Assembly (NCBI GenBank): GCA_003249645.1
Contig: QKIH01000109.1
Span: 1-53,247, forward strand
Length of the DNA: 53,247 nt
Direction of reading: 5' to 3'
From: Desulfobulbaceae bacterium
GTDB lineage: Bacteria > Desulfobacterota > Desulfobulbia > Desulfobulbales > Desulfocapsaceae
The position numbers were made by a program, and so were the translations under genes. Below, piece by piece: positions 7,768 through 16,178 of the stretch; positions within the stretch are counted from its first letter, which is position 1, and every line of letters begins with the position of its first letter. The notes below the pieces were generated by a model, which saw nothing but the letters and a program-made list of their open reading frames with translations, did not search any database and had not been told where the DNA came from.

Positions 7768-9084
7768 CTATTTTTCATCAACTAGGTCTCTGACCCTGTC
7801 CTGGAGTACCAGCCGTATGCCTCTCTCTTTTTTGGTTTTGGCAAAGCCGTCTCTTGCTTTTTGCTGGCAGGAAGGGCAGGCGTTAAACGGGATAGAAAAG
7901 CCGTGAAGATGCTGATCGAGACCTTCTGCGAGCAGTTGTGTGTAGCCGGCACAGCGGGGGCAGAGATGATATACTCTGGTCTGGTTAACCTGAAAGCCGG
8001 TGGTGTCGTAAAAGATCTGCTTTCTTTCAACGACATTTTCCTGCCCTTTGAATTTTTCGGCGAACTGGTGTCTCTTTCGATACATTTCAAGTGCCTCGTT
8101 ACAGCTCGTTTCTATCGAATTGTTAATCCGGTGGTTCTGCCTGAAATCCTCCGGGTCGTAGCCGGGTTCGAGAACGTGTGATGTATCCATTCCGGCAAGG
8201 CTTAAAACAATGCCGAGGTTGGTGTAGGGAAGGGCGCCTTCAATGGAGTAGCCGCCTTCCAGAACACAGATGTCGGGTTTGAGCTGCCTGGTGAGTCTGG
8301 CATAGCCCTGAGCGGTGAAGTTCATATTGGTAATCGGATCTGTATAATGATTGTCCTGGCCTGCACTGTTAATGATGAGTTCGGGCTGAAACTCTTCGAG
8401 GACCGGCATGACGACCCTCTCCATTACCATGTCAAAACCCTTTTCCGAGGTTCCTGGTGGCAGCGGAATATTGACTGTCGCTCCGATGGCTGATGGTCCA
8501 CCGTTTTCATAAACATGGCCGGTGCCCGGGTACAGTGTCCTGCCGTCCTGGTGAATTGAGATAAACAGGGTATCCGGATCATTATAGAAGATGTCCTGCG
8601 TACCGTCGCCGTGGTGGCAGTCGGTATCGACGATGGCAATTTTTCGGATGCCGTAATGGCGTCTGATATATTCAACCATCACAGACTCGATGTTGACGAT
8701 GCAGAAACCCCGATCACCAAAGACTGTCTGCATGGCATGGTGTCCCGGCGGACGGACAACGGCGAATGATCTCTCAACCTCCTTTTCCATGACCGCTCTT
8801 GCTGCCCTGATGGTTCCGCCAGTTGAGATGTAATGTGAATTTGTCAGCAGTTTACGGGCAGAAGGAACACAGAAATGAACCCGCTCAACGTCAAGATCGG
8901 TTGCCAGTTCCGGGTTGAAAAAATGGATTCCCGGTACATCCTCAAGACCTTCCTCAATGAGCTGGTCTTTTGTATAGAGCAGTCTTTCTTCGCGTTCCGG
9001 ATGGGACGGGCTGATGCACCAGTCAAAGGCCGGAAAGAGGACAAGACCGGTTGATACGTCTGCTGATGGCATGTAGGTCTTCAT
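7768..9084 (-). CDS. HDAC-superfamily zinc deacetylase with C-terminal zinc-ribbon-like segment
   Basis: A 438-residue amidohydrolase of the histone-deacetylase/AcuC/acetylpolyamine amidohydrolase superfamily, which removes acyl groups from lysines or small amides. Visible active-site elements: H115-H116 (RPPGHHA), D155 and H157 (DTDCHHGDG), D244 (SAGQD) as the third zinc ligand, and Tyr279 (LEGGYS). Residues ~370-410 add two CxxC pairs (C375/C378, C403/C406) that could bind a structural zinc, an extension beyond the usual ~350-residue fold. Its ATG directly follows the TAA of the upstream hydantoinase-like gene, with GGAGGAA spanning the junction, so the two are tightly coupled. The substrate is unknown. 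Confidence 0.85.
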   Translation of the reverse strand: MKTYMPSADVSTGLVLFPAFDWCISPSHPEREERLLYTKDQLIEEGLEDVPGIHFFNPELATDLDVERVHFCVPSARKLLTNSHYISTGGTIRAARAVMEKEVERSFAVVRPPGHHAMQTVFGDRGFCIVNIESVMVEYIRRHYGIRKIAIVDTDCHHGDGTQDIFYNDPDTLFISIHQDGRTLYPGTGHVYENGGPSAIGATVNIPLPPGTSEKGFDMVMERVVMPVLEEFQPELIINSAGQDNHYTDPITNMNFTAQGYARLTRQLKPDICVLEGGYSIEGALPYTNLGIVLSLAGMDTSHVLEPGYDPEDFRQNHRINNSIETSCNEALEMYRKRHQFAEKFKGQENVVERKQIFYDTTGFQVNQTRVYHLCPRCAGYTQLLAEGLDQHLHGFSIPFNACPSCQQKARDGFAKTKKERGIRLVLQDRVRDLVDEK

Positions 9085-10728
9085 TTATTCCTCCACAAGC
9101 CCGGGCCGAAGCTGGGCCTTGAGTGACAATATTTTACCGGTGGAATTAAAGCCCCGAACGATGCTCGATTCAAATTTTTCTACAATATCTATCGTATATG
9201 GAGCATTGATCGCCTGTTTTGAAGCTATATCTTCAACAGCTTCGATAAGGCGTGTTCTGGCATCATCCAGACCGAAGTTACGACCGGGAGCTTCTTCGAT
9301 TGACAGTTCAGGAATTGAAAGGCGATTAAGTTCGGTATCACAATAGAGAGAAAGCTGAACAGTCTGCCGTGCTCTTGCAGCGCCTATGGCATTTGCCACT
9401 TCAAAATCATCAGGAACTGTACAGGGTAGGCTGAATGTCTGACCCAGCATCTCTTTTAACGCCAGAGCCGGGCCGCCGATCACCATCAGTTTGTTCGGTT
9501 CGAGCTTTTCTCGCTCAAGTAGATCGGCGACCGTAAAAACCGGCCTGGAGAAGAGGGTGTCGACCATTGTGGTGACCGTATCATGGATCCGTTCACAGAA
9601 AACCTTCAGAATTTTTTCAGCAGTTTCTTCTGCAGAACAGCTGTCATCAAGCATCTGCATGCCTCTTCTTGCGGCTGTAGCGTCGCCGTCTTCCATATAG
9701 CCGAGGGTTATCATGGCGTCGGTCGGGGTTGGGGTGCTTCCTCCAAATCCCATGGCCGTTCCGGCTTTTCTCGGGCCGATGGTATATCCGTCTGCATGGC
9801 GGCTGATGGTGCTGTCTCCACCGATCGGTACGCTTCTGGTATACAGTGCGCGGATAAGTGTCGGTCTGCCTCCGATGGTAACCCCGTACGGCTCAAGGAG
9901 CGGGATTCCCTCGCTGAAAAGGGCAATATCGGTTGTTGTCCCGCCGATATCTAAAAGGATGATATCATCTGCGCCGTTGTCATGCAGGGCTAGACAGCCC
10001 ATTACGCTGGCTGAAGGACCGGAGTGTATCGTTTGACAGGGAGACACTCCGGCGGCAGCAAAGGGCATGGTGCCGCCGTCTGCTTTGAGAAGAAAAATCG
10101 GGCATGAAATATCATGTTTCTTCAGCCCGGTTTCAATACCTTTTTTGAATTGGGAAAAAACCTTTTTAAGTGAACTGTTCAACCAGGTTGTGTAAACCCG
10201 TCTTGGAAAGTTGGGTAAGCCGGAGAGCTGATGACCAAGGCTTATATGTGAGAAAATATCCAGAGCTTTTTCGCCGACGATTTTTTCATGGCGACTGTTG
10301 CGGTGTGAAAATTTTGTAACAATACCAACAGAATCGACACCTTCTGCATGCCATTCCTCCATGATTTCGTTGAGCTGACTCAGATCCGGTGCTTTTTGCT
10401 CTATACCTCGGTGGTCAATGCTGCCGTTAAGATAGTGAACGTAGTCACCGCATTGAAGAAAGGATGGATTCATTCCGGGCCCTGCTTCAATAAACATCCC
10501 GACTCTTGCGAGATCACCGGTGAGAAGGGCATTGGTGCACAGGGTGGTGCTGAGCTGAATCTTCTTTAGCCGGCTTCTTTCATCGGGTAGCAGAGTATCA
10601 AGCAGTGCAATAAGGGTATCTTCGAGAGGACGCGCCTCGACAGCGACCTTCTTTTTACGTTTGACAACACCATTATCCAGTAGAACGCCGTCGGCATGAG
10701 TGCCTCCGACATCAATGCCAATGATCAT
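9085..10728 (-). CDS. Hydantoinase/oxoprolinase-family (HyuA-like) protein
   Basis: A 547-residue ASKHA-fold protein: N-terminal phosphate-binding motif GIDVGGTHADG (3-13) and a second motif DIILLDIGGTTTDIALF in the middle, as in ATP-dependent hydantoinases and 5-oxoprolinase subunits. At 547 residues it is shorter than classic HyuA (~690), matching the compact single-subunit group. No HyuB partner lies nearby. It starts at 10728 with GGGTGAG just upstream and is followed with no gap by the HDAC-like gene. An ATP-driven amide- or ring-opening reaction coupled to deacylation would fit, but the substrate cannot be read from sequence. Confidence 0.85.
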   Translation of the reverse strand: MIIGIDVGGTHADGVLLDNGVVKRKKKVAVEARPLEDTLIALLDTLLPDERSRLKKIQLSTTLCTNALLTGDLARVGMFIEAGPGMNPSFLQCGDYVHYLNGSIDHRGIEQKAPDLSQLNEIMEEWHAEGVDSVGIVTKFSHRNSRHEKIVGEKALDIFSHISLGHQLSGLPNFPRRVYTTWLNSSLKKVFSQFKKGIETGLKKHDISCPIFLLKADGGTMPFAAAGVSPCQTIHSGPSASVMGCLALHDNGADDIILLDIGGTTTDIALFSEGIPLLEPYGVTIGGRPTLIRALYTRSVPIGGDSTISRHADGYTIGPRKAGTAMGFGGSTPTPTDAMITLGYMEDGDATAARRGMQMLDDSCSAEETAEKILKVFCERIHDTVTTMVDTLFSRPVFTVADLLEREKLEPNKLMVIGGPALALKEMLGQTFSLPCTVPDDFEVANAIGAARARQTVQLSLYCDTELNRLSIPELSIEEAPGRNFGLDDARTRLIEAVEDIASKQAINAPYTIDIVEKFESSIVRGFNSTGKILSLKAQLRPGLVEE

Positions 10729-11072
10729 TAACTCACCCTGTGTATGAAGTTGGTTGCGGTGGATTTTATCACTTATTGAAAATAGTAGAACAGGTTTTAG
10801 TTAATTTATCAATATTCCAGTATGCTTAGTTCAATAATTTTGAAGAATCAAATCAATACTACTGTGTTTCTTGCTAACAGAGTGATTGAGTGTGATTATT
10901 GAGGCATCTGGTCTGTCAGAAAGCAGCTGTTTCTTGCAGATAAGGGCAAAGTCTTTGGCGAACAGGACCCTTTTACCGGAAAGATTTCATTGAATATAGG
11001 CTTTGAGAAAATGTAAATACAGTGTAAAATGTATATTTACATTTAAACGGATTAATTATCTCGACCACACTA
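10729..11072. promoter_or_regulatory. Divergent intergenic region with 11-bp inverted repeat
   Basis: A 344-bp AT-rich gap between divergent genes. Near the plus-strand gene lies a perfect inverted repeat, AAATGTAAATA (11009-11019) and TATTTACATTT (11034-11044). A further TGTAAA half-site at 11023-11028 inside it also pairs with TTTACA at 11036-11041, giving overlapping TGTAAA/TTTACA palindromes of the kind bound by dimeric repressors. It ends about 30 bp before the radical-SAM gene. No clear -35/-10 or RNA gene was recognised. Confidence 0.45.
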
Positions 11073-12329
11073 ATGAAAACTGAAGAAAAGCTCTCCATTC
11101 TTGCCAACGCTGCAAAATATGATGTATCCTGCGCTTCCAGCGGCAGTACAAGGGCAAACAGCCCGGGAGGGATCGGCAATGCAGCCCGCCGCGGTATCTG
11201 CCACAGCTGGTCTGCCGATGGCAGATGCATTTCCCTGCTGAAGATTCTGCTCAGTAACGATTGCCTCTTTGATTGTGCCTATTGCATGAGTCGGCGGTCA
11301 AACGATCTGCCGAGGGCAACATTTACGCCAGAAGAGATAGCTGATCTCACTATTAATTTTTATCTTCGAAATTATATCGAAGGGCTGTTTTTGAGCTCGG
11401 CTGTATACGCGAGTCCGGATAAGACCATGAGCGACATGGTTGATGTTTGCAGGCTCCTGCGTAAGAAACATCTGTTTAACGGTTATATTCATTTGAAGAT
11501 CATTCCTGGCGCCTCACGGGAGCTTGTTGATCAGGCAGCTTTACTGGCTGACAGGTTGAGTGTGAATATAGAATTGCCCTCGGAATCTTCTTTGAAGATC
11601 CTGGCCCCGCAGAAATCACGACAGGCTATACTTCAGCCGATGCACCATATCAGCGAACACAAGACCGGTTTTGCACTCGAGGCAAAGAAAAGCCGGCATA
11701 CACCAAACTATTGCCCGGCAGGGCAGTCGACACAGATGATTATCGGGGCTTCCGGGGAAAGTGATTTGCATATCCTCAATCTTACCCAGAGCCTGTATCG
11801 CAGGATGCAGCTGAAGCGGGTGTATTACTCGGCCTATATGCCGGTAAATGATGTGCCGAACCTGCCGGCACCGCTCTCTCCGCCTCCGCTGATCAGAGAG
11901 CACCGGCTCTATCAGGCCGACTGGCTGCTCAGATTTTATAAATTTGAGGCAGAGGAAATTTTATCGAGCAATTCGCCAAATCTTGATGAGCGCATAGATC
12001 CGAAAGCCGCCTGGGCCCTGCGCAATTTCGATCATTTCCCGCTTGATATCAATCGGGCAAGCTATGAGGAACTGCTGCGAGTGCCTGGGCTAGGGGTACT
12101 TTCAGCTCAACGGATCGTAGCTGCAAGGCGGGTTACCGCAATTCGTGAGGAAGATCTGAAAAAGATCGGCCTGGTGATGAAGCGGGCAAAATATTTTCTG
12201 TCCATCAAAGGGCGCAGTCTGGCGCCTTCTTCATTTGCCTATCATCATGTTGTTGCTGCCATGAACAGGGCAGAGCCAGCTTCAAGCTCAAAAATCCGTC
12301 ATGCCAGTAAACAGCTGAGGCTTTTTTAG
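11073..12329 (+). CDS. Radical-SAM protein of the DNA modification/repair-linked family
   Basis: A 418-residue radical-SAM protein resembling the family annotated as putative DNA modification/repair radical SAM protein (TIGR03916 type). The [4Fe-4S] cluster motif is C64-x3-C68-x2-C71 (CLFDCAYC). Downstream are the TIM-barrel core and a C-terminal helix-hairpin-helix at ~325-353 (DINRASYEELLRVPGLG), a common non-specific DNA-binding element. The next gene starts 1 nt after its stop and belongs to the family that constantly accompanies this one, supporting the call. The chemistry is uncharacterised; action on DNA is inferred from the HhH and the genomic partnership. The ribosome-binding site is weak. 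Confidence 0.85.
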   Translation: MKTEEKLSILANAAKYDVSCASSGSTRANSPGGIGNAARRGICHSWSADGRCISLLKILLSNDCLFDCAYCMSRRSNDLPRATFTPEEIADLTINFYLRNYIEGLFLSSAVYASPDKTMSDMVDVCRLLRKKHLFNGYIHLKIIPGASRELVDQAALLADRLSVNIELPSESSLKILAPQKSRQAILQPMHHISEHKTGFALEAKKSRHTPNYCPAGQSTQMIIGASGESDLHILNLTQSLYRRMQLKRVYYSAYMPVNDVPNLPAPLSPPPLIREHRLYQADWLLRFYKFEAEEILSSNSPNLDERIDPKAAWALRNFDHFPLDINRASYEELLRVPGLGVLSAQRIVAARRVTAIREEDLKKIGLVMKRAKYFLSIKGRSLAPSSFAYHHVVAAMNRAEPASSSKIRHASKQLRLF

Positions 12330-12330
12330 T

Positions 12331-13119
12331 ATGAGTGAACTGGTGTATCTCTATGACGGCAGTTTTGAAGGGCTGCTCACTGCTGTTGCCGTTGCTGTAA
12401 AATCTCCGCGGCCGGTACACCGTGTTTTTGCCGGGAGGCATTATGTTCCATCACTTTTTGCGACGACGCTTATGGTGGAGGGAGATCCTGCACAGGCCGA
12501 ACGGATTTTGAGCTATTTGCAAGAAATATCAAAAGATGCCGTGCAGCTGGCTATGCAGGCCTTCTTGAGCGAAGATAAAGATGCGGCTAATTATCTCTAT
12601 GAATTTATTCGTCTTTGTCTGTCTAGAGGTGCAGCCGTTCTTCAATTTCATACCAACGATTCTGTACGCTCTTTGCTGAATCTTTCACGTAAGGTTGATT
12701 TCGAAGCCCATCGCTTAAACGGCATGTTGCGGTTTCGTATTTTGGAGGACGGTGTCCTGTATGCGCCGTTTCAATCGGATCATAACGTAATCGCACACTG
12801 TGCCGGACATTTTCAGAAAAGGCTTGCTGAAAGAACATGGATTCTGCATGACACAGGACGCAATTTTGCCCTTTACTGGGATACCAACAGTCTCCAGCCA
12901 GCTGATATAGATGACGAATTGAGAGCATATACAACACATTTTGGGGAGTTGCCAGAGCATCTTCTTACAGATCAGGAACGATACTACCAGCATCTCTGGA
13001 GATGTTTTCATGCTGCTGTTTCCAATCCCGAACGGGAAAATAAGCTGCTGCAAAGAAGTTTTATGCCCCGGCGCTACTGGCATTTTCTTGTGGAGATGAA
13101 GGGGCGCAATCGTGGGTAG
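12331..13119 (+). CDS. DUF4130-type DNA-metabolism protein, partner of the radical-SAM gene
   Basis: A 262-residue soluble protein matching the TIGR03915/DUF4130 probable DNA-metabolism family. The characteristic opening (YLYDGSFEGLLTAV near 6-19) and the C-terminal RYYQHLWRCFH...PRRYW region are visible. Its start lies 1 nt past the radical-SAM stop. In other bacteria this pair, sometimes fused to uracil-DNA glycosylase, forms a conserved module thought to act in DNA repair or modification; no UDG gene is present here. No enzymatic motif can be pointed to. Confidence 0.85.
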   Translation: MSELVYLYDGSFEGLLTAVAVAVKSPRPVHRVFAGRHYVPSLFATTLMVEGDPAQAERILSYLQEISKDAVQLAMQAFLSEDKDAANYLYEFIRLCLSRGAAVLQFHTNDSVRSLLNLSRKVDFEAHRLNGMLRFRILEDGVLYAPFQSDHNVIAHCAGHFQKRLAERTWILHDTGRNFALYWDTNSLQPADIDDELRAYTTHFGELPEHLLTDQERYYQHLWRCFHAAVSNPERENKLLQRSFMPRRYWHFLVEMKGRNRG

Positions 13120-13176
13120 AGTTTTGCAGGCATGCCTATTAGTGAAGTGAAGCAGATAAGTGAACTTGTCAATGCT

Positions 13177-13965
13177 TTACGGTTTTGTCTCGGAGGTGTT
13201 TTGTAGTCCGTATCTGTCCAGAATTTCTGCTAATACTCCATTATTTTTAATGGTGTCCAGTCCTTTATTAATCTTTTTGATTATTGCTTCTTTGTCAGGG
13301 TATTGCCTGGATGCCATGATTCGAAAATCATTCTGCTCTCCAAAACTGCCATCGAGAAGAATGAAATCGACTCTGTCAGTCGGTGAAAAAATATGTTCAA
13401 GGGTCTGGTGAATAACTGCGCGGTCATCGATATAGTAGTCGAGACGGCCAGCCTTGAGTTTTCTGAGATTCTGTTCCGGAGTTGGTACCGATTCAACTCT
13501 TGCTCCGGCCTTTTCCAGAGGAAGCCTGATTGCGTCAGTTCCTCCAATAATACCAACCGTGAGGCCTTTGAAATCGTTGCCTGATATATTAGTGGAGTTG
13601 AAGGTGTTTGCATGACCTTTCAAGGTGATGATAGCAAAACTGGAACTGAAAAGTGTATCAGAAAAGACAAAATTCTCTTTACGGCTTGGCAGTTCTTTAT
13701 ATGGAAAGGTCCCGAAGACCTCACCGTTTAAAACGCTGTTTTCTGCCCGGACCCAGGGCATAAAATAGTATTCCGCTGTCAGTCCGGCAGCAGAACAGGC
13801 TGCTGAAACAATCTCTGCGGCCATGCCATGATGTTCTATTTCTGTACCGGTATAGGGTGTCCACTCACCTATGGCAAAAGATACGCTATTATCAGCAAAA
13901 GAAAAACTGCCTGTCGACAGGAAGAGGACAGTAATCAAGAAATATGCCTGTAGATTTTTCTTCAT
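13177..13965 (-). CDS. Periplasmic solute-binding protein, family 3
   Basis: A 262-residue secreted protein with signal peptide 1-24 (cleavage near SFADN). The fold matches bacterial extracellular solute-binding family 3: an early WTPYTG motif, a hinge around GLTVGIIGGTDA, and a late RLDYYIDDRAV segment. No ABC permease or ATPase lies nearby, so it is an orphan binding protein or a sensor-like periplasmic component. These are common in Desulfobacterota and many have no assigned ligand. GGGGA lies just upstream of the ATG. The gene converges on the DUF4130-type gene with a 57-bp gap. Confidence 0.8.
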   Translation of the reverse strand: MKKNLQAYFLITVLFLSTGSFSFADNSVSFAIGEWTPYTGTEIEHHGMAAEIVSAACSAAGLTAEYYFMPWVRAENSVLNGEVFGTFPYKELPSRKENFVFSDTLFSSSFAIITLKGHANTFNSTNISGNDFKGLTVGIIGGTDAIRLPLEKAGARVESVPTPEQNLRKLKAGRLDYYIDDRAVIHQTLEHIFSPTDRVDFILLDGSFGEQNDFRIMASRQYPDKEAIIKKINKGLDTIKNNGVLAEILDRYGLQNTSETKP

Positions 13966-14462
13966 TGAGTGTCCCCATAGAAAGAAAAGGTGTCTTTTCG
14001 GTAAACCCGCGAAAATATCGGTTGATGTGACCGCTGGAAGTAATCAGCAAGCATGACCGAATCTTCTACAACTATACACACTTAGTGTATGACTGTCGAA
14101 GAGTTAAAATCAAGAAAAACAGGGGGCAATAGAAAAGGTATGCCGGACGTACATCGCATCACATTGAGACACAGATAGAATGTGAATCAATGCATTTTGG
14201 CCGGAATACATTTTTCGATGGTGTTCTGGTAAATATGCCTATCATTTTTATTGGCGTTCCAGTCGATGTTCTTTTGCAGGGAAAAGATGGTGTGCGGAGC
14301 TTTATTACTACAGAAATATAGAGTCTTACGGTGAAAATAAATTATGAACATATGAAAACATATATTTGATTTTTGCTCATAATTAAGTCTATAATTAAAT
14401 GACGTCATAGGGCCGCATGAACCAGACGTGTGTGGGAAAAATGAGACCAGAGGAGGAAATGT
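13966..14462. promoter_or_regulatory. 497-bp divergent region upstream of the octaheme cytochrome
   Basis: No credible gene. It contains ATACAC-n5-GTGTAT (14074-14090) near the solute-binding gene, an AATTATGA/TCATAATT pair (14340-14347 with 14377-14384), and the perfect palindrome ATGACGTCAT (14399-14408), about 55 bp before the cytochrome start. The last two lie where a regulator would act on the cytochrome promoter. A strong ribosome-binding site AGGAGG (14451-14456) precedes the ATG at 14463. The binding proteins are not identifiable. Confidence 0.4.
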
Positions 14463-15893
14463 ATGGGAAAATGTAAGGTGCTGCTTGCAACAGCCAGCGT
14501 ATTGGGTATGTCATTCGGTGTCGCAATGGCCGAAATTCCTGAGGATCATAAGGATATTACCGGTCCTTTTGCTACACCGATGGATGTGACGAAAGCATGT
14601 CTTGAGTGTCACGATACTGCTGCAACCGAGGTCATGGCAACCTCTCACTGGACCTGGGAGAAGGAACAGGTCATCGAGGGCAAAAAAGTCATGAGAGGGA
14701 AAAAGAATGATATCAACAACTTCTGTATCTCCATTGCCGGCAGTCAGCCCCGTTGTACCAGCTGTCATGTCGGTTATGGCTGGAAGGATACAACCTTTGA
14801 TTTTACCGACGAATCGCGGGTTGACTGTCTGGCCTGTCATGATACGACAGGTGTATACAACAAACAGCAGGGTGCTCCAGCCGGAGCCGGAATGCCTCCT
14901 GGCTATACCGGCAATGCAAAAATGGATGAGAAGCCGTATGATCTTGAAAGAATGGCCCAGCGTGCAGGGGCTCCATCAAGACAGAACTGCCTCAACTGTC
15001 ATGCAAACGGCGGCGGCGGTAATGCGATCAAGCATGGCGATATTGATATCTCCCTCATGATGCCGGAACCGGAAGTTGATATCCATATGGCTGATGAAGG
15101 AAATAACTTTGCCTGTCAGGAATGTCATGTTACCGAAGAGCATAAGATCAGAGGAAACTCCCTGATCGACTCACCCGGAATCGATGACGCTATACAATGT
15201 TCGAGTTGTCACACCGAGACGCCTCATGAAAAAGATCGTCTGAATAAGCATGTTGCCCGGGTTGCCTGTCAGACCTGTCACATTCCTGTCTTTGCCAAGG
15301 AGTATGCGACGAAGATGTCCTGGGACTGGTCTACTGCACAGGATCCGAAAAATCTTCCTGAAGATAAGCGTACTATCAAGGAAAACGGTCACCTTGTCTA
15401 CACCTATATGAAGGGAACTTTCCATTACGAGCAGAATGTCACACCTGAATACTACTGGTACAATGGAAGCGGCGGTGCATACACGGTCGGTGATAAAATT
15501 GATCCGGAGAAGGTAACAAAACTCAATTACCCGCTGGGATCAAAAGATGATCCGGACGCCAGAATCTCTCCGTTCAAGGTACATCGCGGCAATCAGCCAT
15601 ACGATGTGAAAAATAAATATTTCATTACTCCCAAGTTATTTGGAAACGAAGACGCTTACTGGACATCGTTTGACTGGAAGCGTGCTTCCGCTGCAGGTAT
15701 GAAGGAGACCGGACTGCCGTTCAGCGGTGAAGTCGGTTTTGCAAAAACAGAAACATACTGGCCTATCAATCACATGGTTGCTTCTAAAGAAGAAGCCCTG
15801 AAATGTACTTATTGTCATGGCAAGAATGCTAAGATTGACTGGGTGAAGCTTGGATACGACGGTGATCCCCGCCAGAAGAAATCAGCTGAATAA
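14463..15893 (+). CDS. Octaheme c-type cytochrome, tetrathionate-reductase (OTR) family
   Basis: A 476-residue periplasmic multiheme cytochrome with signal peptide 1-23. Eight CxxCH motifs are present, starting at C46, C98, C122, C176, C218, C246, C269 and C448. The long heme-free stretch between the seventh and eighth, and the FCIS-x6-CTSCH segment around the second, match Shewanella octaheme tetrathionate reductase, which in vitro reduces tetrathionate, nitrite and hydroxylamine. The protein has no membrane anchor and no quinol-oxidising partner nearby, so it would draw electrons from soluble periplasmic carriers. The natural substrate cannot be told from sequence. It is a single-gene unit with its own terminator. 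Confidence 0.9.
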   Translation: MGKCKVLLATASVLGMSFGVAMAEIPEDHKDITGPFATPMDVTKACLECHDTAATEVMATSHWTWEKEQVIEGKKVMRGKKNDINNFCISIAGSQPRCTSCHVGYGWKDTTFDFTDESRVDCLACHDTTGVYNKQQGAPAGAGMPPGYTGNAKMDEKPYDLERMAQRAGAPSRQNCLNCHANGGGGNAIKHGDIDISLMMPEPEVDIHMADEGNNFACQECHVTEEHKIRGNSLIDSPGIDDAIQCSSCHTETPHEKDRLNKHVARVACQTCHIPVFAKEYATKMSWDWSTAQDPKNLPEDKRTIKENGHLVYTYMKGTFHYEQNVTPEYYWYNGSGGAYTVGDKIDPEKVTKLNYPLGSKDDPDARISPFKVHRGNQPYDVKNKYFITPKLFGNEDAYWTSFDWKRASAAGMKETGLPFSGEVGFAKTETYWPINHMVASKEEALKCTYCHGKNAKIDWVKLGYDGDPRQKKSAE

Positions 15894-15914
15894 TAAGTCA
15901 GAAGAAGATTCCGG

Positions 15915-15948
15915 AAAGGAGCTGCTGAAGGGCAGCTCCTTTTTTTTT
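15915..15948 (+). terminator. Intrinsic terminator of the octaheme cytochrome gene
   Basis: An 11-bp stem AAAGGAGCTGC (15915-15925) with GCAGCTCCTTT (15932-15942), 6-nt loop, runs straight into a T-tract to 15948: a textbook rho-independent terminator. Confidence 0.9.
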
Positions 15949-16115
15949 GTTTAAATCCAGGAAGATAATTTATCCAGTGATAGTTGAGAGATGAGCAGGG
16001 GGGCCTCACTCCTGACAGGAAAGGTTGATTTGTGAAGTGGGTTCTTAGGAATGTAGCGAATCTGTAAAAAATGATTTGTTGAAACCGGCAGGAATTTACT
16101 TTGAGAAGCAGGGGG

Positions 16116-16153
16116 AAAATAAAACGGCTGCAGCACAATGGGTGCTGCAGCCG
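16116..16153 (-). terminator. Intrinsic terminator of the porin gene
   Basis: A perfect 12-bp stem CGGCTGCAGCAC/GTGCTGCAGCCG (16125-16136 with 16142-16153, 5-nt loop). On the minus strand it is followed by TTTTATTTT, as expected for termination of the gene ending at 16179. Confidence 0.85.
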
Positions 16154-16178
16154 AATAAAACAGGTCTCTTACGAGGAC

